DNA of 64,000 nt from Caulobacter mirabilis (GCF_002749615.1 NZ_CP024201.1:3348001-3412000), one strand, 5' to 3'. Counted from the stretch's first letter, positions 1-10,270 are shown. Program-made: numbers and translations. Notes: generated from the letters alone by a model not told the origin.

Positions 1-1133
1 GCATAGGCGCCTGGTCGCTTGCGGGTCAGGCCCAGGGCCATGCCCAGCGTCAGGCCCATGGCCAGCATCGAGGAGCCGCCGTAGCTGATGAACGGCAGGG
101 TCATGCCCTTGGTCGGGATCATGTTCAGGTTCACCGCCACGTTGATCAGGGCCTGCTGGCCGACCAGCACGAACAGGCCCGCGGCCGCCACCTGCTCGAA
201 CGGATCGCTGAGCCGTAGAGACTTGTACAGGCCCCGCGCCACCAGGAAGCCGAACAGGGCGATCAGGGCCAGGGAGAAGATGAGACCGTACTCCTCGGCG
301 AGGACCGAATAGGCGAAGTCGGTGTGCATGTCGGGCACCCCGCGCTTCATCACCCCCTCGCCCGGGCCGCGCCCGAACAGGCCGCCGGCGGCGATGGCCT
401 CGCTGGCCTGGCTGATCTGGTGCTTGTCGGCCTTGTCCGGGCTGAGGAAGGTCTGCACCCGGTTGTGGACGTGGGGGATCAGGAAATATGTGCTGCCCAG
501 GCCTATGACGGCGGTGATGCCCAGGCCCATGATCCAGCTCATCGGCACGCCGGCCATCCAGAACGCGGCGCCGAAGGCGATGGTGATCAGCACCGTCTGG
601 CCGACGTCCGGCTGGATCAGCAGCAGGGCCACGGCTAGGCCGTACAGACAGAAGGCGATGAACACCCCCGGCACCCCCTCGCCCTTCTGTCCCTCGGCGA
701 ACATCCAGGCGACCAGCACCACCAGAGCCGGCTTCATGAATTCCGAGGGCTGCAGGGTGAAGCCGGCGAAGTTGATCCAGCGTGTCGCGCCCTTGGCCTC
801 GTGGCCCAGGAACGGCAACGCCGCCATCAGTCCGATCATGGCCAGATAGACGAAGAAGGCCGTCCGGCGGATCTGGCGGGGCGTCATCATCGACACCGCG
901 ATCAGCATGACCACCGCCCCGCCGCCGAAGACGGTCTGGCGGATGGCGAAGTGGAAGCTGTCGTCGTAGCGCAGGCGGGCCGCGGCGGCCGGGCTGGTGC
1001 CGAACGACAGCAGTACGCCCAGCACGATCAGGACGGCGGTGGCGCCCAGCAGCCAGTGGTCCGTCGTCCACCACCAGCGCCCCAGCGCCGTCTTGTCCGA
1101 TCGGAGGAAGGCGTGAGGGCTGGAGCCGGTCAT
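1..1133 (-). CDS. ftsW: FtsW, SEDS lipid II polymerase, 3' end cut by the window edge
   Basis: Septal peptidoglycan glycosyltransferase of the SEDS family, an inner-membrane protein that works with FtsI at the division site. The 377 codons present run from the ATG at 1133 to the left edge, so the C-terminus is missing. The translation shows a cytoplasmic N-terminus, a first membrane helix, then repeated hydrophobic segments and typical SEDS patches: QPSEFMKPA, a GxGPGEGVMKRGVPDMHTDF-type loop (LFGRGPGEG then HTDFAYSVLAEEYG) and LPFISYGGSS. The start overlaps the murD stop as ATGA, indicating coupled translation. murG and murC would be expected beyond the left edge in this gene order (family knowledge, not visible). 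Confidence 0.95.
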   Translation of the reverse strand, partial: MTGSSPHAFLRSDKTALGRWWWTTDHWLLGATAVLIVLGVLLSFGTSPAAAARLRYDDSFHFAIRQTVFGGGAVVMLIAVSMMTPRQIRRTAFFVYLAMIGLMAALPFLGHEAKGATRWINFAGFTLQPSEFMKPALVVLVAWMFAEGQKGEGVPGVFIAFCLYGLAVALLLIQPDVGQTVLITIAFGAAFWMAGVPMSWIMGLGITAVIGLGSTYFLIPHVHNRVQTFLSPDKADKHQISQASEAIAAGGLFGRGPGEGVMKRGVPDMHTDFAYSVLAEEYGLIFSLALIALFGFLVARGLYKSLRLSDPFEQVAAAGLFVLVGQQALINVAVNLNMIPTKGMTLPFISYGGSSMLAMGLTLGMALGLTRKRPGAY

Positions 1134-2545
1134 GCGCGCGCTCCCCTGAGGGCGGGCCGGGTCAGGCCCTCGACGGCGTGGCGGAAGGCCTCGCCCCGGG
1201 CCTCGAAGTCGCTGAACTGGTCGAACGAAGCGCAGGCCGGCGACAGCAGGACGATGGCGTCCTCGCCGCTGGCCTTGGCGTCGGCGAAGGCGGCGGCGAC
1301 GGCCGCGTCGATCACGCCGCACTGCTCGTAGGGCGCCCGGCCCTCGAGCTCCTGAGCGAACTGGTCGGCGGCCTCGCCGATCAGGTAGGCCTTGGCCACG
1401 CGCGGGAACAGGTCGTGCAGCGGCGCGATGCCGTCGGACTTCGGCTTGCCGCCGGCGATCCAGTAGACGCGCGGATAGCTGCTGAGCGCCTGGCGGGCGG
1501 CGTCGGCGTTGGTCGCCTTGGAGTCGTTGACGAACCGGACCCGGCCGATCGTCCCGACGGTCTCCATCCGGTGCGCCAGGCCTGGGAAGCTCATCAGGCC
1601 GGCGGCGGCGTCCTCGGCGGAGACGCCCAGAGCCCGAGCGGCGGCGTAGGCCGCGGCCGCGTTCTGCCAGTTGTGCCGGCCCGGCAGCGAGCGGGCGCGC
1701 ATCAGATCGGCCACTTCGACCACGCGGTCGCCGGTCGCGTCGTAGAGCACGCCCTGGATGGCGTAGACGCCGCGGCCCATCGAGCGGCTGGCGCTGATCG
1801 GCCAGATGGTCCGGCGGTTGGCGGCGGTGATCTCGGTGCAGATCCGCTGGCACCAGGGGTCGTCGACCCCGATGATGGCGGTGTCGCCCTTGCCCTGGTT
1901 CAGCAGCGCGCGGCGCTTGGCGGCGACGTAGCCGTCCATGCCGCCGTGGCGGTCGAGGTGATCGGCGGAGATGTTCAGCAGCACCGCCGCGTCGGGCTTG
2001 AGGCTGCTGGTCAGATCCAGCTGGTAGGACGAGACCTCGAGCACATAGACGGCTCCGCCGTGCATGTCCTCCAGGCCCAGCACCCCGACGCCGATGTTGC
2101 CGCCGACGCGGGTGTCCCGGCCGGCGCTGGCGCAGATATGGCCCAGCAGCGCGGTGGTGGTCGACTTGCCGTTGGTGCCGGTGATCAGGGCGATCTTCGG
2201 CCGCTTGTGCGGCGGGGCGGCGTTGACGGTGCGGGCGAAGAGCTCGATGTCGCCCAGCACCTCGACGCCGGCCGCCTGGGCCATCTCGACGGTCCAGTGC
2301 GGCTTGGGATGGGTCAGCGGCACGCCCGGCGACAGCATCAGGGCGGCGAATTCGCTCCAGTCGGCCTTCGACAGGTCGGCGACCTTGAAGCCCTCGAACT
2401 CGGCGGCCGAGCGCCCGCCCTCGTTCTCGTCCCAGAGCACGACCTCGGCCCCGCCGGCGACGAGCGCGCGCGCGGCCGTCAGCCCTGTCCGGCCGAGACC
2501 GAACACGGCGACCTTGCGTCCCTCGAAACCGCGAACCGGGATCAT
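1130..2545 (-). CDS. murD: UDP-N-acetylmuramoylalanine--D-glutamate ligase
   Basis: Cytoplasmic Mur ligase adding D-glutamate to UDP-MurNAc-L-Ala. The 471-residue product has the normal family length. The N-terminal Rossmann part (VAVFGLGRTGLTAARAL) binds the UDP moiety; the central ATP site is ITGTNGKSTTTALLGH; the C-terminal domain carries the VNDSKATNADA segment typical of MurD and an LLSPACASFDQF motif. It starts 16 bases after the mraY stop and its stop overlaps the ftsW start (ATGA). Nothing is unusual. Confidence 0.96.
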   Translation of the reverse strand: MIPVRGFEGRKVAVFGLGRTGLTAARALVAGGAEVVLWDENEGGRSAAEFEGFKVADLSKADWSEFAALMLSPGVPLTHPKPHWTVEMAQAAGVEVLGDIELFARTVNAAPPHKRPKIALITGTNGKSTTTALLGHICASAGRDTRVGGNIGVGVLGLEDMHGGAVYVLEVSSYQLDLTSSLKPDAAVLLNISADHLDRHGGMDGYVAAKRRALLNQGKGDTAIIGVDDPWCQRICTEITAANRRTIWPISASRSMGRGVYAIQGVLYDATGDRVVEVADLMRARSLPGRHNWQNAAAAYAAARALGVSAEDAAAGLMSFPGLAHRMETVGTIGRVRFVNDSKATNADAARQALSSYPRVYWIAGGKPKSDGIAPLHDLFPRVAKAYLIGEAADQFAQELEGRAPYEQCGVIDAAVAAAFADAKASGEDAIVLLSPACASFDQFSDFEARGEAFRHAVEGLTRPALRGARA

Positions 2546-2561
2546 GTCGCGCCCGCTCTCC

Positions 2562-3662
2562 CTATCTCAGCTTCAGGGTGGCCAGGCCGATGGCGGCCAG
2601 GATCAGCGAGATGATCCAGAAGCGGATCACCACGGTGGACTCGGCCCAGCCGAGCTTCTCGAAGTGGTGGTGGATCGGCGCCATCAGGAAGATGCGCTTG
2701 CCGGTCCGCTTGAAGTAGAGGACCTGGATCATCACCGACAGCGCCTCGGCCACGAACAGGCCGCCGACGATGGCCAGGACGATCTCGTGCTTGGTCGCCA
2801 CCGCGACCGCGCCCAGCGCGCCGCCCAGGGCGAGCGAACCGGTGTCGCCCATGAAGATCTTGGCCGGCGGGGCGTTGTACCAGAGGAAGCCCAGCCCGGC
2901 CCCGATCATGGCCCCGCAGAAGACCATGATCTCGCCCGTGCCCGGCACGAAGTGGACCTGCAGGTACTGGGCGAAGTTGTAGTTGCCGACCAGGTAGGCG
3001 ATCAGGCCGAAGGTCGCGGCGGCGATCATCACCGGCACGATGGCCAGGCCGTCCAGGCCGTCCGTCAGGTTCACCGCGTTGGACGCCCCGACGATCACGA
3101 AGGCGCCGAAGACGACATAGAACAGGCCCAGGTCGAGCAGCAGCCGCTTGAAGATCGGGAAGGCCACCGAGGTCGACAGCTGCGGCGTGTCCGGAGACTT
3201 GGCGCCGAAGTAGACCAGCGCCGCCACCGCGGCGACCGCCACCAACCCCTGGATCAGCAGCTTCATCTTGCCGGAGACGCCGGCCGTCGTCTGTTTGGTG
3301 ACCTTGTCGTAGTCGTCCATGAAGCCGAGAACGCCGTAGGCCAGCGTCACCATCAACACGACCCAGACGTAGATGTTCGTCAGGTTGGCCCACAGCAGCG
3401 TGCCGCCGGTGACCCCCGCCAGGATCATCAGGCCGCCCATGGTCGGGGTGCCGGCCTTCTCGATGACGTGGCGCTCGATACCTTCCTTGCGGATCGGCTG
3501 GCCCCGCCCCTGCTTGGTCCGCATCCAGCCGATGAAGCGCGAGCCCATCGCCACGGCGATGACGTAGCCGGTCACGGTCGCCATCAGCGTCCGGAAGGTC
3601 AGATACTTGAGCAGGTTCAGGGCCGGGAGATGATCCCGCAGCTCGTAGAGCAGATACAGCAT
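2562..3662 (-). CDS. mraY: Phospho-N-acetylmuramoyl-pentapeptide transferase
   Basis: Integral membrane enzyme that transfers phospho-MurNAc-pentapeptide to undecaprenyl phosphate, making lipid I. At 366 residues with about ten hydrophobic segments it matches the family. Diagnostic motifs are FMDDYDK (the DDY magnesium site), [10 protein letters not shown] and the histidine-rich [11 protein letters not shown] loop. The ATG at 3662 shares one base with the murF stop (TGATG), so translation is probably coupled. Confidence 0.96.
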   Translation of the reverse strand: MLYLLYELRDHLPALNLLKYLTFRTLMATVTGYVIAVAMGSRFIGWMRTKQGRGQPIRKEGIERHVIEKAGTPTMGGLMILAGVTGGTLLWANLTNIYVWVVLMVTLAYGVLGFMDDYDKVTKQTTAGVSGKMKLLIQGLVAVAAVAALVYFGAKSPDTPQLSTSVAFPIFKRLLLDLGLFYVVFGAFVIVGASNAVNLTDGLDGLAIVPVMIAAATFGLIAYLVGNYNFAQYLQVHFVPGTGEIMVFCGAMIGAGLGFLWYNAPPAKIFMGDTGSLALGGALGAVAVATKHEIVLAIVGGLFVAEALSVMIQVLYFKRTGKRIFLMAPIHHHFEKLGWAESTVVIRFWIISLILAAIGLATLKLR

Positions 3663-5053
3663 CAGGCCTTGTCCCCTGCATGATCGAGCGCGGCCAGCGC
3701 GGCGGCGATGACGCCCGCGCGGCTTCCGTTCGACCCCTTCACCATCACCAGATCGCCCGGCTCTACGGCCGATGCGACCAGCGGCGCCAGCTGCGCCGCC
3801 GTTTCGGCGTAGCCGCCGCGACGAGTCGGCGGAAGGGCGTCCCAGAGCGATTTCATCATCGGCCCGGCGGCGAACACCAGGTCGACGTCGGCCGCTTCGA
3901 TCGGCGCGGCAAGGCCTGCATGGAAGCTCGGGGCCTGCTCGCCCAGCTCCAGCATGTCGGTCAGCGCGACGATCCGTCGCCCCGGCGCGGCGCGCGCGCC
4001 CAGGGTGCGGAACGCCGCCTCCATCGAGATCGGGTTGGCGTTGTAGCTCTCGTCGATCAGGGTGAAGACCCCGCCGGGGATGGCGACGGTCTTCTCGGCC
4101 CCACGGCCAGCCAGGGGCGCGAAGCCCTCCAGCGCCGCCAGGGCCGTGTCGCGCGAGACGTCCATCGCCTCCAGAGTCAGCAGCACGCAGAGACTGTTGA
4201 GCCCCCAGTGCAGACCGGTCTGGCGCAGCGGGAAGCTCAACGTCTCGCCGTCGACCAGCGCGCGCACCCGCACGCGGCCGTCGGCCGGCTCGAAGGCCAG
4301 CAGCCGGGCGTCGGCGTCCTCGCCCGTGCCGAAGCTCCGCACGCGCGCGCCGACCTTGCCGGCCTCCTCGCGCAGCAGGTCGAACCAGACGTTGTCGGCG
4401 TTCAGCACCGCGACGCCGCCGGGCTTCAGGCCCTGGAAGATCTCGGCCTTCGCCAGGGCGACGCCGCGCTCGCCGTTCGGGAAGTTCTCGATATGCACCG
4501 GCCCGACGGTGGTGATGGCGACCACGTCCGGCTGAACGAAGCGCGACAGCGGCCCGATCTCGTCGGCGTGGTTCATGCCGATCTCGAACACGGCGCGCTC
4601 GGTGTCGCGCGGCATCCGCGCCAGGGTCAGCGGCACGCCGATGTGGTTGTTGTAGGATTTCACCGACGAGTGCCAGCGACCGGCCAGGGCCAGGCCCGCG
4701 GCCACCGCCTGGGTGACGCTGGTCTTGCCGACCGAACCGGTGATCGCCGCGCGGCGGGCCGGGCTGCGGTCCCGCGCCGCGACGCCGAGCTTCTCCAACG
4801 CGCCCAGGGTGTCCTCGACCAGCACATGCGGCCCCTGCACCGGCTTGCGCGCCAGCACCGCCGCCGCGCCCGAGGCCAGGGCGCCGGCGGCGAACTCATG
4901 CCCGTCCCGCGCGCCGGCCAGGGCCACGAACAGATCGCCCGGCTCGACCGAGCGGCTGTCGATCGACACGCCGCTCACCGCGAACGGTCCCGCGACGACA
5001 CGCCCGCCGGTGGCGGCGCCGATCTCGTCAGAGGTCCAGAGCGGCTCAGCCAT
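3662..5053 (-). CDS. murF: UDP-MurNAc-tripeptide--D-Ala-D-Ala ligase
   Basis: Mur ligase that adds D-alanyl-D-alanine to the UDP-MurNAc tripeptide in the cytoplasm. The P-loop reads [13 protein letters not shown], followed by the [12 protein letters not shown] substrate region, the central [15 protein letters not shown] segment and, in the C-terminal half, [14 protein letters not shown] and [12 protein letters not shown]. Two ATGs are possible. I chose 5053 (463 residues, beginning MAEPLW) because a GGAG lies seven bases upstream of it; the ATG at 5059 has that GGAG only one base away. The start overlaps the end of murE by 8 bases. Confidence 0.95.
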   Translation of the reverse strand: MAEPLWTSDEIGAATGGRVVAGPFAVSGVSIDSRSVEPGDLFVALAGARDGHEFAAGALASGAAAVLARKPVQGPHVLVEDTLGALEKLGVAARDRSPARRAAITGSVGKTSVTQAVAAGLALAGRWHSSVKSYNNHIGVPLTLARMPRDTERAVFEIGMNHADEIGPLSRFVQPDVVAITTVGPVHIENFPNGERGVALAKAEIFQGLKPGGVAVLNADNVWFDLLREEAGKVGARVRSFGTGEDADARLLAFEPADGRVRVRALVDGETLSFPLRQTGLHWGLNSLCVLLTLEAMDVSRDTALAALEGFAPLAGRGAEKTVAIPGGVFTLIDESYNANPISMEAAFRTLGARAAPGRRIVALTDMLELGEQAPSFHAGLAAPIEAADVDLVFAAGPMMKSLWDALPPTRRGGYAETAAQLAPLVASAVEPGDLVMVKGSNGSRAGVIAAALAALDHAGDKA

Positions 5054-6509
5054 GAGCATGCTCCAGGCCCAGGGCGGCGGCGGTCTCGGTCACGTCGTCG
5101 AACGGATGAGTGACGCCGGCGATGGTCTGGCCCTGCTCGTGACCCTTGCCGGCCACGACCAGCACGTCGCCCTCGTTCAGCAGGGCGACGGCGGCGCGTA
5201 TGGCCTCGCGACGGTCGCCGATGTTCTGCGCGTCGGGCGCGCCATCCTGCACCTGGGCGCGGATCGCGGCGGGGTCTTCCGAGCGCGGGTTGTCGTCGGT
5301 GATGATGGCCACGTCGGCCAGCCGGGCGACGATCTCGCCCATGATCGGCCGCTTGGTGCGGTCGCGGTCGCCGCCGGCGCCGAAGACGGCGACCAGCTTG
5401 CCCAGCGTGTGCGGACGCAGGGCCTTCAGCACCGTCTCCAGCCCGTCCGGCGTATGGGCGTAGTCGACATAGGCCTCGCCGCCGGTCCGGCCGGTCCCGA
5501 CGCGCTGAAGCCGGCCCGGCGCGCCGCGCAGACCTTCCAGCGCGATGAACACCGCCGCCGGATCGATCCCCGCCGCGATGCACAGGCCCGCCGCCACCAG
5601 GGCGTTGTCGGCCTGGAAGCCGCCCGCCAGCGGCAGGCGCACGTCGTACTCCTCGCCCGCGTAGATCAGCTTCAGCCGCTGCCCCTCGGGAGTCAGCAGG
5701 CGGTCGGCCATGCGGACGCCCTCCCCGGCCTTGCCGGTGGAGATGATGGTCTGGCCGGCCTCGGTCGCGGCGGCGGCGAAGGCCGGGAACTGGTCGCTGT
5801 CGGCGTTCAGCACGGCCGTCCCGCCGCGCGGCAGCAGGGTCTCGAACAGCCGCAGCTTGGCCGCCCGGTAGACGCCCATGGTGCCGTGATAGTCGAGGTG
5901 GTCCTGGGTCAGGTTCAGATAGCCGGCGGCGGCGAGCTTCACGCCGTCCAGGCGGCGCTGGTCGATCCCGTGCGAGCTGGCCTCCAGCGCCAGGTGGGTG
6001 ACGCCCTTCTCGGCCAGGGTCGCCAGCAGCTCGGCGACGTCGGCGGCGTCGGGCGTGGTCAGGCCCGGCGGGGTGATCTGCTCGTCGGGGCCGCAGGGAT
6101 CGCTGATGGTCACGCCCAGCGTGCCCATGCTGGCCGACTTGTGCCCGGCGGCGGCGAAGATCTGGCGGCAGAAGGTGGCCACCGAGGTCTTGCCGTTGGT
6201 GCCCGTGACGGCCACGCAGACGGCTGGCTGGCGGCCCCAGAAGTTGGCCGCCGCCAGGGCGTAGGCGCGGCGCAGGTCGCCCGCGTGCACGACCGGAACC
6301 GGCAGGCCGCCGACATCGTCCGGCGCCAGCACGGCGGCGGCGCCCGCCTCGATCGCGCCGGGGATGAACTTGCGGCCGTCCACGGTCGAGCCCGGCAGGG
6401 CCGCGAACAGATAGCCCGGCTTCACCTTGCGGCTGTCGGCGGTGACGCCCTTGATCGCCGGATCGTCGGCGAGCTCGCGCTTCACGAGGTCTGACAGGCG
6501 CAGGCTCAC
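5046..6509 (-). CDS. murE: UDP-MurNAc-L-Ala-D-Glu--meso-diaminopimelate ligase
   Basis: Adds the third residue to the peptidoglycan stem peptide. The specificity loop reads DDNPRSEDP; DNPR is the signature for meso-diaminopimelate rather than lysine (established knowledge), as expected for a Gram-negative cell wall. The ATP site is VTGTNGKTSVATF. The reading frame stays open far upstream, but the gene surely starts at the GTG at 6509 (487 residues, beginning VSLRLSDLVKRE), which overlaps the ftsI stop as GTGA; upstream of that the frame is antisense-like, low-complexity shadow of ftsI. Confidence 0.95.
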   Translation of the reverse strand: MSLRLSDLVKRELADDPAIKGVTADSRKVKPGYLFAALPGSTVDGRKFIPGAIEAGAAAVLAPDDVGGLPVPVVHAGDLRRAYALAAANFWGRQPAVCVAVTGTNGKTSVATFCRQIFAAAGHKSASMGTLGVTISDPCGPDEQITPPGLTTPDAADVAELLATLAEKGVTHLALEASSHGIDQRRLDGVKLAAAGYLNLTQDHLDYHGTMGVYRAAKLRLFETLLPRGGTAVLNADSDQFPAFAAAATEAGQTIISTGKAGEGVRMADRLLTPEGQRLKLIYAGEEYDVRLPLAGGFQADNALVAAGLCIAAGIDPAAVFIALEGLRGAPGRLQRVGTGRTGGEAYVDYAHTPDGLETVLKALRPHTLGKLVAVFGAGGDRDRTKRPIMGEIVARLADVAIITDDNPRSEDPAAIRAQVQDGAPDAQNIGDRREAIRAAVALLNEGDVLVVAGKGHEQGQTIAGVTHPFDDVTETAAALGLEHAHG

Positions 6510-8254
6510 AGTCCGGTCTCCGGTTGGGCGGCGGCGGGGCCGGCCGCGATGATGGTGGCCGCCTTGGGCTCCTCGGGGCGGCGCTCCACCCCCAGGAACG
6601 GCCCGATGCGGTTGATGATCCGGCCGACGGCGGGAGCCGCGACCCAGCCGCCGGTGCGCACCGCGCCCTGGGGCTCGTCCATCAGCACCAGCACGAAGTA
6701 GCGCTTGGTGTCGACGGGCCCGTCGGTCGGGAAGACGGCCGCGAACGAGCCGACCTGCTTGTAGTGGCTGTAGCCGCGGATCTCGGGGTCGTACTTCTCG
6801 CCGGTGCCGGTCTTGCCGCCGACCATCAGCCCCGGCGCGTCGGCCTTCCGGCCCGTGCCGCCGACGACGTTGCCGCGCATGATCTGCAGCATCGAGATGG
6901 CGGTCTGCTCCGACATCACCCGCTCGCCCTGAGGCCGGAGGTCGGCCGGCAGCTTGCGGATGGTCAGCGGAATCATCCGGCCCCCGTTCAGGATCGCGCC
7001 CATCGCCTGGGCCAGGGCCAGCGGCGAGACGTTGATGCCGTGGCCGAACGAGACCGAGGCCATGTCGTCCTCGTCCCACTTCTTCGGGGTCAGCGGACGG
7101 GTGGACTCCAGCAGCTCGACCTGGGCCCGCTTGGTTAGGCCAAGAGCCTGGAAGTAGCGCTCCATCCGCTCGGGCCCCACGGCCAGCGCCAGCCGGGCGG
7201 TGCCGATGTTGGACGAGTGGTTGAACACCTCGCGCAGGGTCAGGATGCGGTTGGTGCCATGGAAGTCATGGATGGTGCGGTAGCCCATCTTCAGCGGCTG
7301 GGTGGCGTCGAAGGTCGAGTCCGGGCTGGCCACATGGGCGTCCAGGCCGATCGCCACGGTGAAGGCCTTGAAGGTCGAGCCCATCTCGAACACCGACGCC
7401 GCCGCGCGGTTGCGCAGCTGCTCGGGGGTCGCCCGGCCGGGCGCGTTGGGATCGAAGTCCGGCCAGCTGGCCATCGCCAGGATCTCGCCGGTCTGGACGT
7501 CGGTCACCAGGCCCACGGCGCCCTTGGGCTGGTACTCGGCCGCGGCGGCGGCCAGCTCCTCCTCGACGGCGGCCTGGACCCGGACGTCGATGGACAGCGC
7601 CACCGGCTTGCCCTCGGCGCCGGCGGCCAGGATGTCCTTGGCCAACGCCTTCTCGGCGCCGGCGACCGGATCGCCGCCCTTCTCGTCGTAGCCCAGCAGA
7701 TGCGAGGCCAGGGCGCCCAGCGGATAGACCCGACGCTCCTCGGGATCGAAGACCACGCCCGGCAGGCCCAGATCGTGGACCCGCGCCTTCTCGGCCGGGG
7801 TCAGGCCGCGCAGCACGACGCCGCGCTTCTGGGCGGACAGGGCCTTGTCGACCTGCTTGGCGGTCAGCCGCGGCAGCGCCTTGAGCAGAGCCTCGCGGGT
7901 CTCGCGCTTGCTCCACATCTCCCGCACGTCGACCGACAGGGTGTAGTGGGTCAGGTTCGCGGCCAGCAGCCGGCCTTCGCGGTCGACCAGGTCGGCGCGC
8001 TTGGGAACGCCGGCGTAGGCCCTGCCGCCCTGCCCCGCATCGGACAGCACGGCCGAGTAGACGGCCCCGCCGGCCATCACCGTGAAGCCGACCAGGAACA
8101 GCGCCAGGACGACGAAGATGCGGATGCGGGTGTCGTTCTCGGCCTTGCCGTCGGCGTGGGCGCGCTCAAAGGCGTGCTCGACCCGCCAGACACGCTCGAT
8201 GATCCAGCGCCAGAGCGCCGGGTACCGTTGCGGGGCGAGGTCGGGAATGCTCAT
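6506..8254 (-). CDS. ftsI: Division-specific transpeptidase FtsI (PBP3)
   Basis: Class B penicillin-binding protein that cross-links septal peptidoglycan. In the 582-residue product a membrane anchor lies at about 41-65, followed by the PBP dimer domain and the transpeptidase domain. The active-site serine motif is STFK (S293-K296), the second motif SSN (347-349) and the third KTG (481-483). The C-terminus ends in a proline/alanine-rich tail. It begins 4 bases after the ftsL stop and its stop overlaps the murE GTG. Confidence 0.96.
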   Translation of the reverse strand: MSIPDLAPQRYPALWRWIIERVWRVEHAFERAHADGKAENDTRIRIFVVLALFLVGFTVMAGGAVYSAVLSDAGQGGRAYAGVPKRADLVDREGRLLAANLTHYTLSVDVREMWSKRETREALLKALPRLTAKQVDKALSAQKRGVVLRGLTPAEKARVHDLGLPGVVFDPEERRVYPLGALASHLLGYDEKGGDPVAGAEKALAKDILAAGAEGKPVALSIDVRVQAAVEEELAAAAAEYQPKGAVGLVTDVQTGEILAMASWPDFDPNAPGRATPEQLRNRAAASVFEMGSTFKAFTVAIGLDAHVASPDSTFDATQPLKMGYRTIHDFHGTNRILTLREVFNHSSNIGTARLALAVGPERMERYFQALGLTKRAQVELLESTRPLTPKKWDEDDMASVSFGHGINVSPLALAQAMGAILNGGRMIPLTIRKLPADLRPQGERVMSEQTAISMLQIMRGNVVGGTGRKADAPGLMVGGKTGTGEKYDPEIRGYSHYKQVGSFAAVFPTDGPVDTKRYFVLVLMDEPQGAVRTGGWVAAPAVGRIINRIGPFLGVERRPEEPKAATIIAAGPAAAQPETGL

Positions 8255-8258
8255 GGGA

Positions 8259-8633
8259 TCAGAACGCGCCCCCGGCCGGAGTGGCGCGCGCGCCGCCGTT
8301 CGCGCCGCGTTGGGCGACGGCGATCACCGTGTCGGGCGTCGCCTCCTGCTTGGCCTGCACCGGCTCCATGGCCAGGTAGGCGCGCGACAGCCGCTCCAGC
8401 CGCTCGGGCTGCTCCAGGTGGGCGACCTCGGCCTCCAGGACGCGGATGCGGACCCGCTCCTTGTCGATGTCCCGCTCGACCTGGCCGATCTGGGTGCGCT
8501 CTTTGCCGGCGAAGGTCTTGGCCAGATTGACCCCGACCGCCAGGACCAGCAGCCCCGAGGCCAGCGCGACGTTGATCGTGCGGAACCCGCGGGTGCGGTG
8601 GTTGAACAGCGCCTGGACCATGCGTCCGATCAT
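8259..8633 (-). CDS. ftsL: Cell division protein FtsL
   Basis: Small bitopic membrane protein of the FtsQLB division subcomplex. The 124-residue product has one hydrophobic helix (about residues 19-40, [20 protein letters not shown]) followed by a charged, heptad-like region ([34 protein letters not shown]) consistent with a periplasmic coiled coil. I chose the ATG at 8633 because it overlaps the rsmH stop as ATGA; a start five codons upstream at 8648 is possible. Identification rests on position between rsmH and ftsI plus topology, since FtsL sequences diverge strongly. Confidence 0.9.
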   Translation of the reverse strand: MIGRMVQALFNHRTRGFRTINVALASGLLVLAVGVNLAKTFAGKERTQIGQVERDIDKERVRIRVLEAEVAHLEQPERLERLSRAYLAMEPVQAKQEATPDTVIAVAQRGANGGARATPAGGAF

Positions 8634-9568
8634 GCGGCGTCCCTCCATGCGGGCGCGTCGGTGCGAACCCCGGCGCGCAGTTTGGCCGAGCGCGCGCGCG
8701 GATTGGCGGCGATCTCGGCTTCCGTCGGATCGATGTGACCCTTGAACGGCAGATCGAAGGTGGGCGCCGGGCCGCCGCTCACCGGCGGGGCATGGCGCGA
8801 GCCGCCCGGCAGGCGACCGGCGCGGGCGGCGAAGAAGGCTTTCACGATGCGGTCTTCGAGGGAGTGGAAGGTGACGACGGCCAGTCGCCCCCCGCTCTTC
8901 AAGATTCGCTCGGCCGCGACAAGCCCTTGTTCGAGCTCGGAAAGTTCCTCGTTCACGGCGATGCGCAGGGCCTGAAAGGTCTTGGTGGCCGGATGCACCT
9001 TGGCGCCGCGGCGGCCGCCCAGGGCCCTCTCGACCACCTCGGCCAGATCCAGGGTGCGCTCGAACGGTCGCTCGGCCCGGCGGCGCACGATGAAGGACGC
9101 CACCCGGCGGCTCTCGCGCTCCTCGCCGTAGACCCAGAAGATACGGGCCAGTTCGGCCTGGTCGGCGGTGTTGATCAGGTCGGCCGCGCTGGGCACGTCG
9201 CCGCCCATTCTCATGTCCAACGGACCGTCGCGCATGAAGGAAAAGCCGCGATCAGCCTCGTCCAGCTGCATCGACGACACGCCGATGTCGAGCGCGACCC
9301 CGTCGACCGAACCGGGCGCGAAATGCTCGGCCATGTTGGAGAAGCGGTCCTCGACCAGCCGAAACCGGCCGCCGGCCTCCAGCGGCGCGGCGAAGCGGCG
9401 GGCGCTCGGGTCGCGATCGAAGGCCACGACGGCCGCGCCGCCCTCGAGGAAGGCGCGGCTGTAGCCGCCCGCGCCGAAGGTGCCGTCGACGATGGTTTCG
9501 CCCGACGTCGGCTTCAGCGCCTCGACCACCTCGCCCAGCAGGACGGAGACGTGGGGACCCTCGCTCAT
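8630..9568 (-). CDS. rsmH: 16S rRNA (cytosine1402-N4)-methyltransferase
   Basis: RsmH (MraW) methylates N4 of C1402 in 16S rRNA, using S-adenosylmethionine. The 312-residue protein opens with [13 protein letters not shown], then the SAM-binding motif [22 protein letters not shown], and later [16 protein letters not shown] and [13 protein letters not shown], all family hallmarks. The frame extends further upstream, but the ATG at 9568 overlaps the mraZ stop (ATGA) and gives the standard N-terminus. Confidence 0.96.
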   Translation of the reverse strand: MSEGPHVSVLLGEVVEALKPTSGETIVDGTFGAGGYSRAFLEGGAAVVAFDRDPSARRFAAPLEAGGRFRLVEDRFSNMAEHFAPGSVDGVALDIGVSSMQLDEADRGFSFMRDGPLDMRMGGDVPSAADLINTADQAELARIFWVYGEERESRRVASFIVRRRAERPFERTLDLAEVVERALGGRRGAKVHPATKTFQALRIAVNEELSELEQGLVAAERILKSGGRLAVVTFHSLEDRIVKAFFAARAGRLPGGSRHAPPVSGGPAPTFDLPFKGHIDPTEAEIAANPRARSAKLRAGVRTDAPAWRDAA

Positions 9569-10047
9569 CCGGCCGCTCCGGCGATGCGGGCGCGCTGGGC
9601 GGCGCGCAGCTCGGCCAAGCCCGAACGGGCGGCGTCGCGGGCGGCGGCGCGATGGGCCTGGAAGGCCTCGCGCGGCCAGATCTGGAAGCGCTCGCCCATG
9701 CCCACGACCGAGATCCAGTCGCCGGCGGCCAGGCCGAACATGTCGCACAGGGCGGGCGGCAGGGTGATGCGGCCGGCGTCGTCGAAACTCATCCGGGCCA
9801 TGCCGCCATAGACGGTCGCCTCCAGCGCCGAGCGCAGCGGGTCGCCGAACGGCAACTCCTCGATCAGGGCGACATAGCGGTCGAACAGGGCCTTGCCGCC
9901 GCCTTCCAGGCAGTCGGCCTCGATCGCAGGGAAGCAGAAGACGCCGTCGAAAGGCTGGCCGACCGCAGCACGGAACTCATGCGGCACGACGATGCGCCGC
10001 TTGCTGTCCAGCTGCTTTTCGAAGGTCGAGAGGAACACCCTGCCCAA
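9565..10047 (-). CDS. mraZ: Transcriptional regulator MraZ
   Basis: First gene of the dcw cluster. MraZ has two tandem AbrB/SpoVT-like beta domains; here the first contains [14 protein letters not shown] and the second [20 protein letters not shown]. In other bacteria MraZ represses or activates its own operon by binding spaced TGGGN repeats (established knowledge). The 160-residue length is slightly above the usual 145-155, with an alanine/arginine-rich C-terminal tail. Candidate binding repeats lie 42-65 bases upstream of its start. Confidence 0.95.
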   Translation of the reverse strand: MGRVFLSTFEKQLDSKRRIVVPHEFRAAVGQPFDGVFCFPAIEADCLEGGGKALFDRYVALIEELPFGDPLRSALEATVYGGMARMSFDDAGRITLPPALCDMFGLAAGDWISVVGMGERFQIWPREAFQAHRAAARDAARSGLAELRAAQRARIAGAAG

Positions 10048-10088
10048 GCCCTGACTCGACGACCGCCGACCCCTTCGGCGATAGAAGT

Positions 10089-10112
10089 TGGGTTAACATG
10101 GGACGAACTGGG
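10089..10112 (+). promoter_or_regulatory. Three TGGG repeats, candidate MraZ binding box
   Basis: TGGG occurs at 10089, 10099 and 10109 on the plus strand, exactly ten bases apart, followed by T, A and A. MraZ of E. coli recognises three TGGGN repeats separated by five bases (established knowledge). The spacing and the position 42-65 bases before the mraZ start fit. The repeats here lie on the strand opposite to mraZ; I cannot say whether that orientation is normal in this family. Confidence 0.7.
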
Positions 10113-10185
10113 ACGCAATGACACGAAGGGTCGTTTCTTCGTGAAAACAAGTATGTCGCAGGGTCTCTTGGGGCAAGAAAGACAC

Positions 10186-10194
10186 TTATCCACA
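10186..10194 (+). promoter_or_regulatory. Perfect DnaA box upstream of mraZ
   Basis: TTATCCACA matches the consensus DnaA box in all nine positions and lies about 140 bases upstream of mraZ. A GANTC site (GACTC, 10053-10057), the CcrM methylation target in Caulobacter, sits just before the mraZ start. Both suggest cell-cycle input to the dcw operon, but a single box may be chance. Confidence 0.45.
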
Positions 10195-10270
10195 GAACAT
10201 ACTGAGAACCTGTTAAGTATAATGGGGATAACCTGGCCCTTGGCCCATTTCGGCCCAAATTCGGGGTCCC

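Noticed and set aside
5046..7079. A 677-residue murE product as suggested by the open frame
   Set aside because: The first 190 residues are low-complexity shadow of ftsI; the GTG at 6509 overlaps the ftsI stop and gives the normal length.
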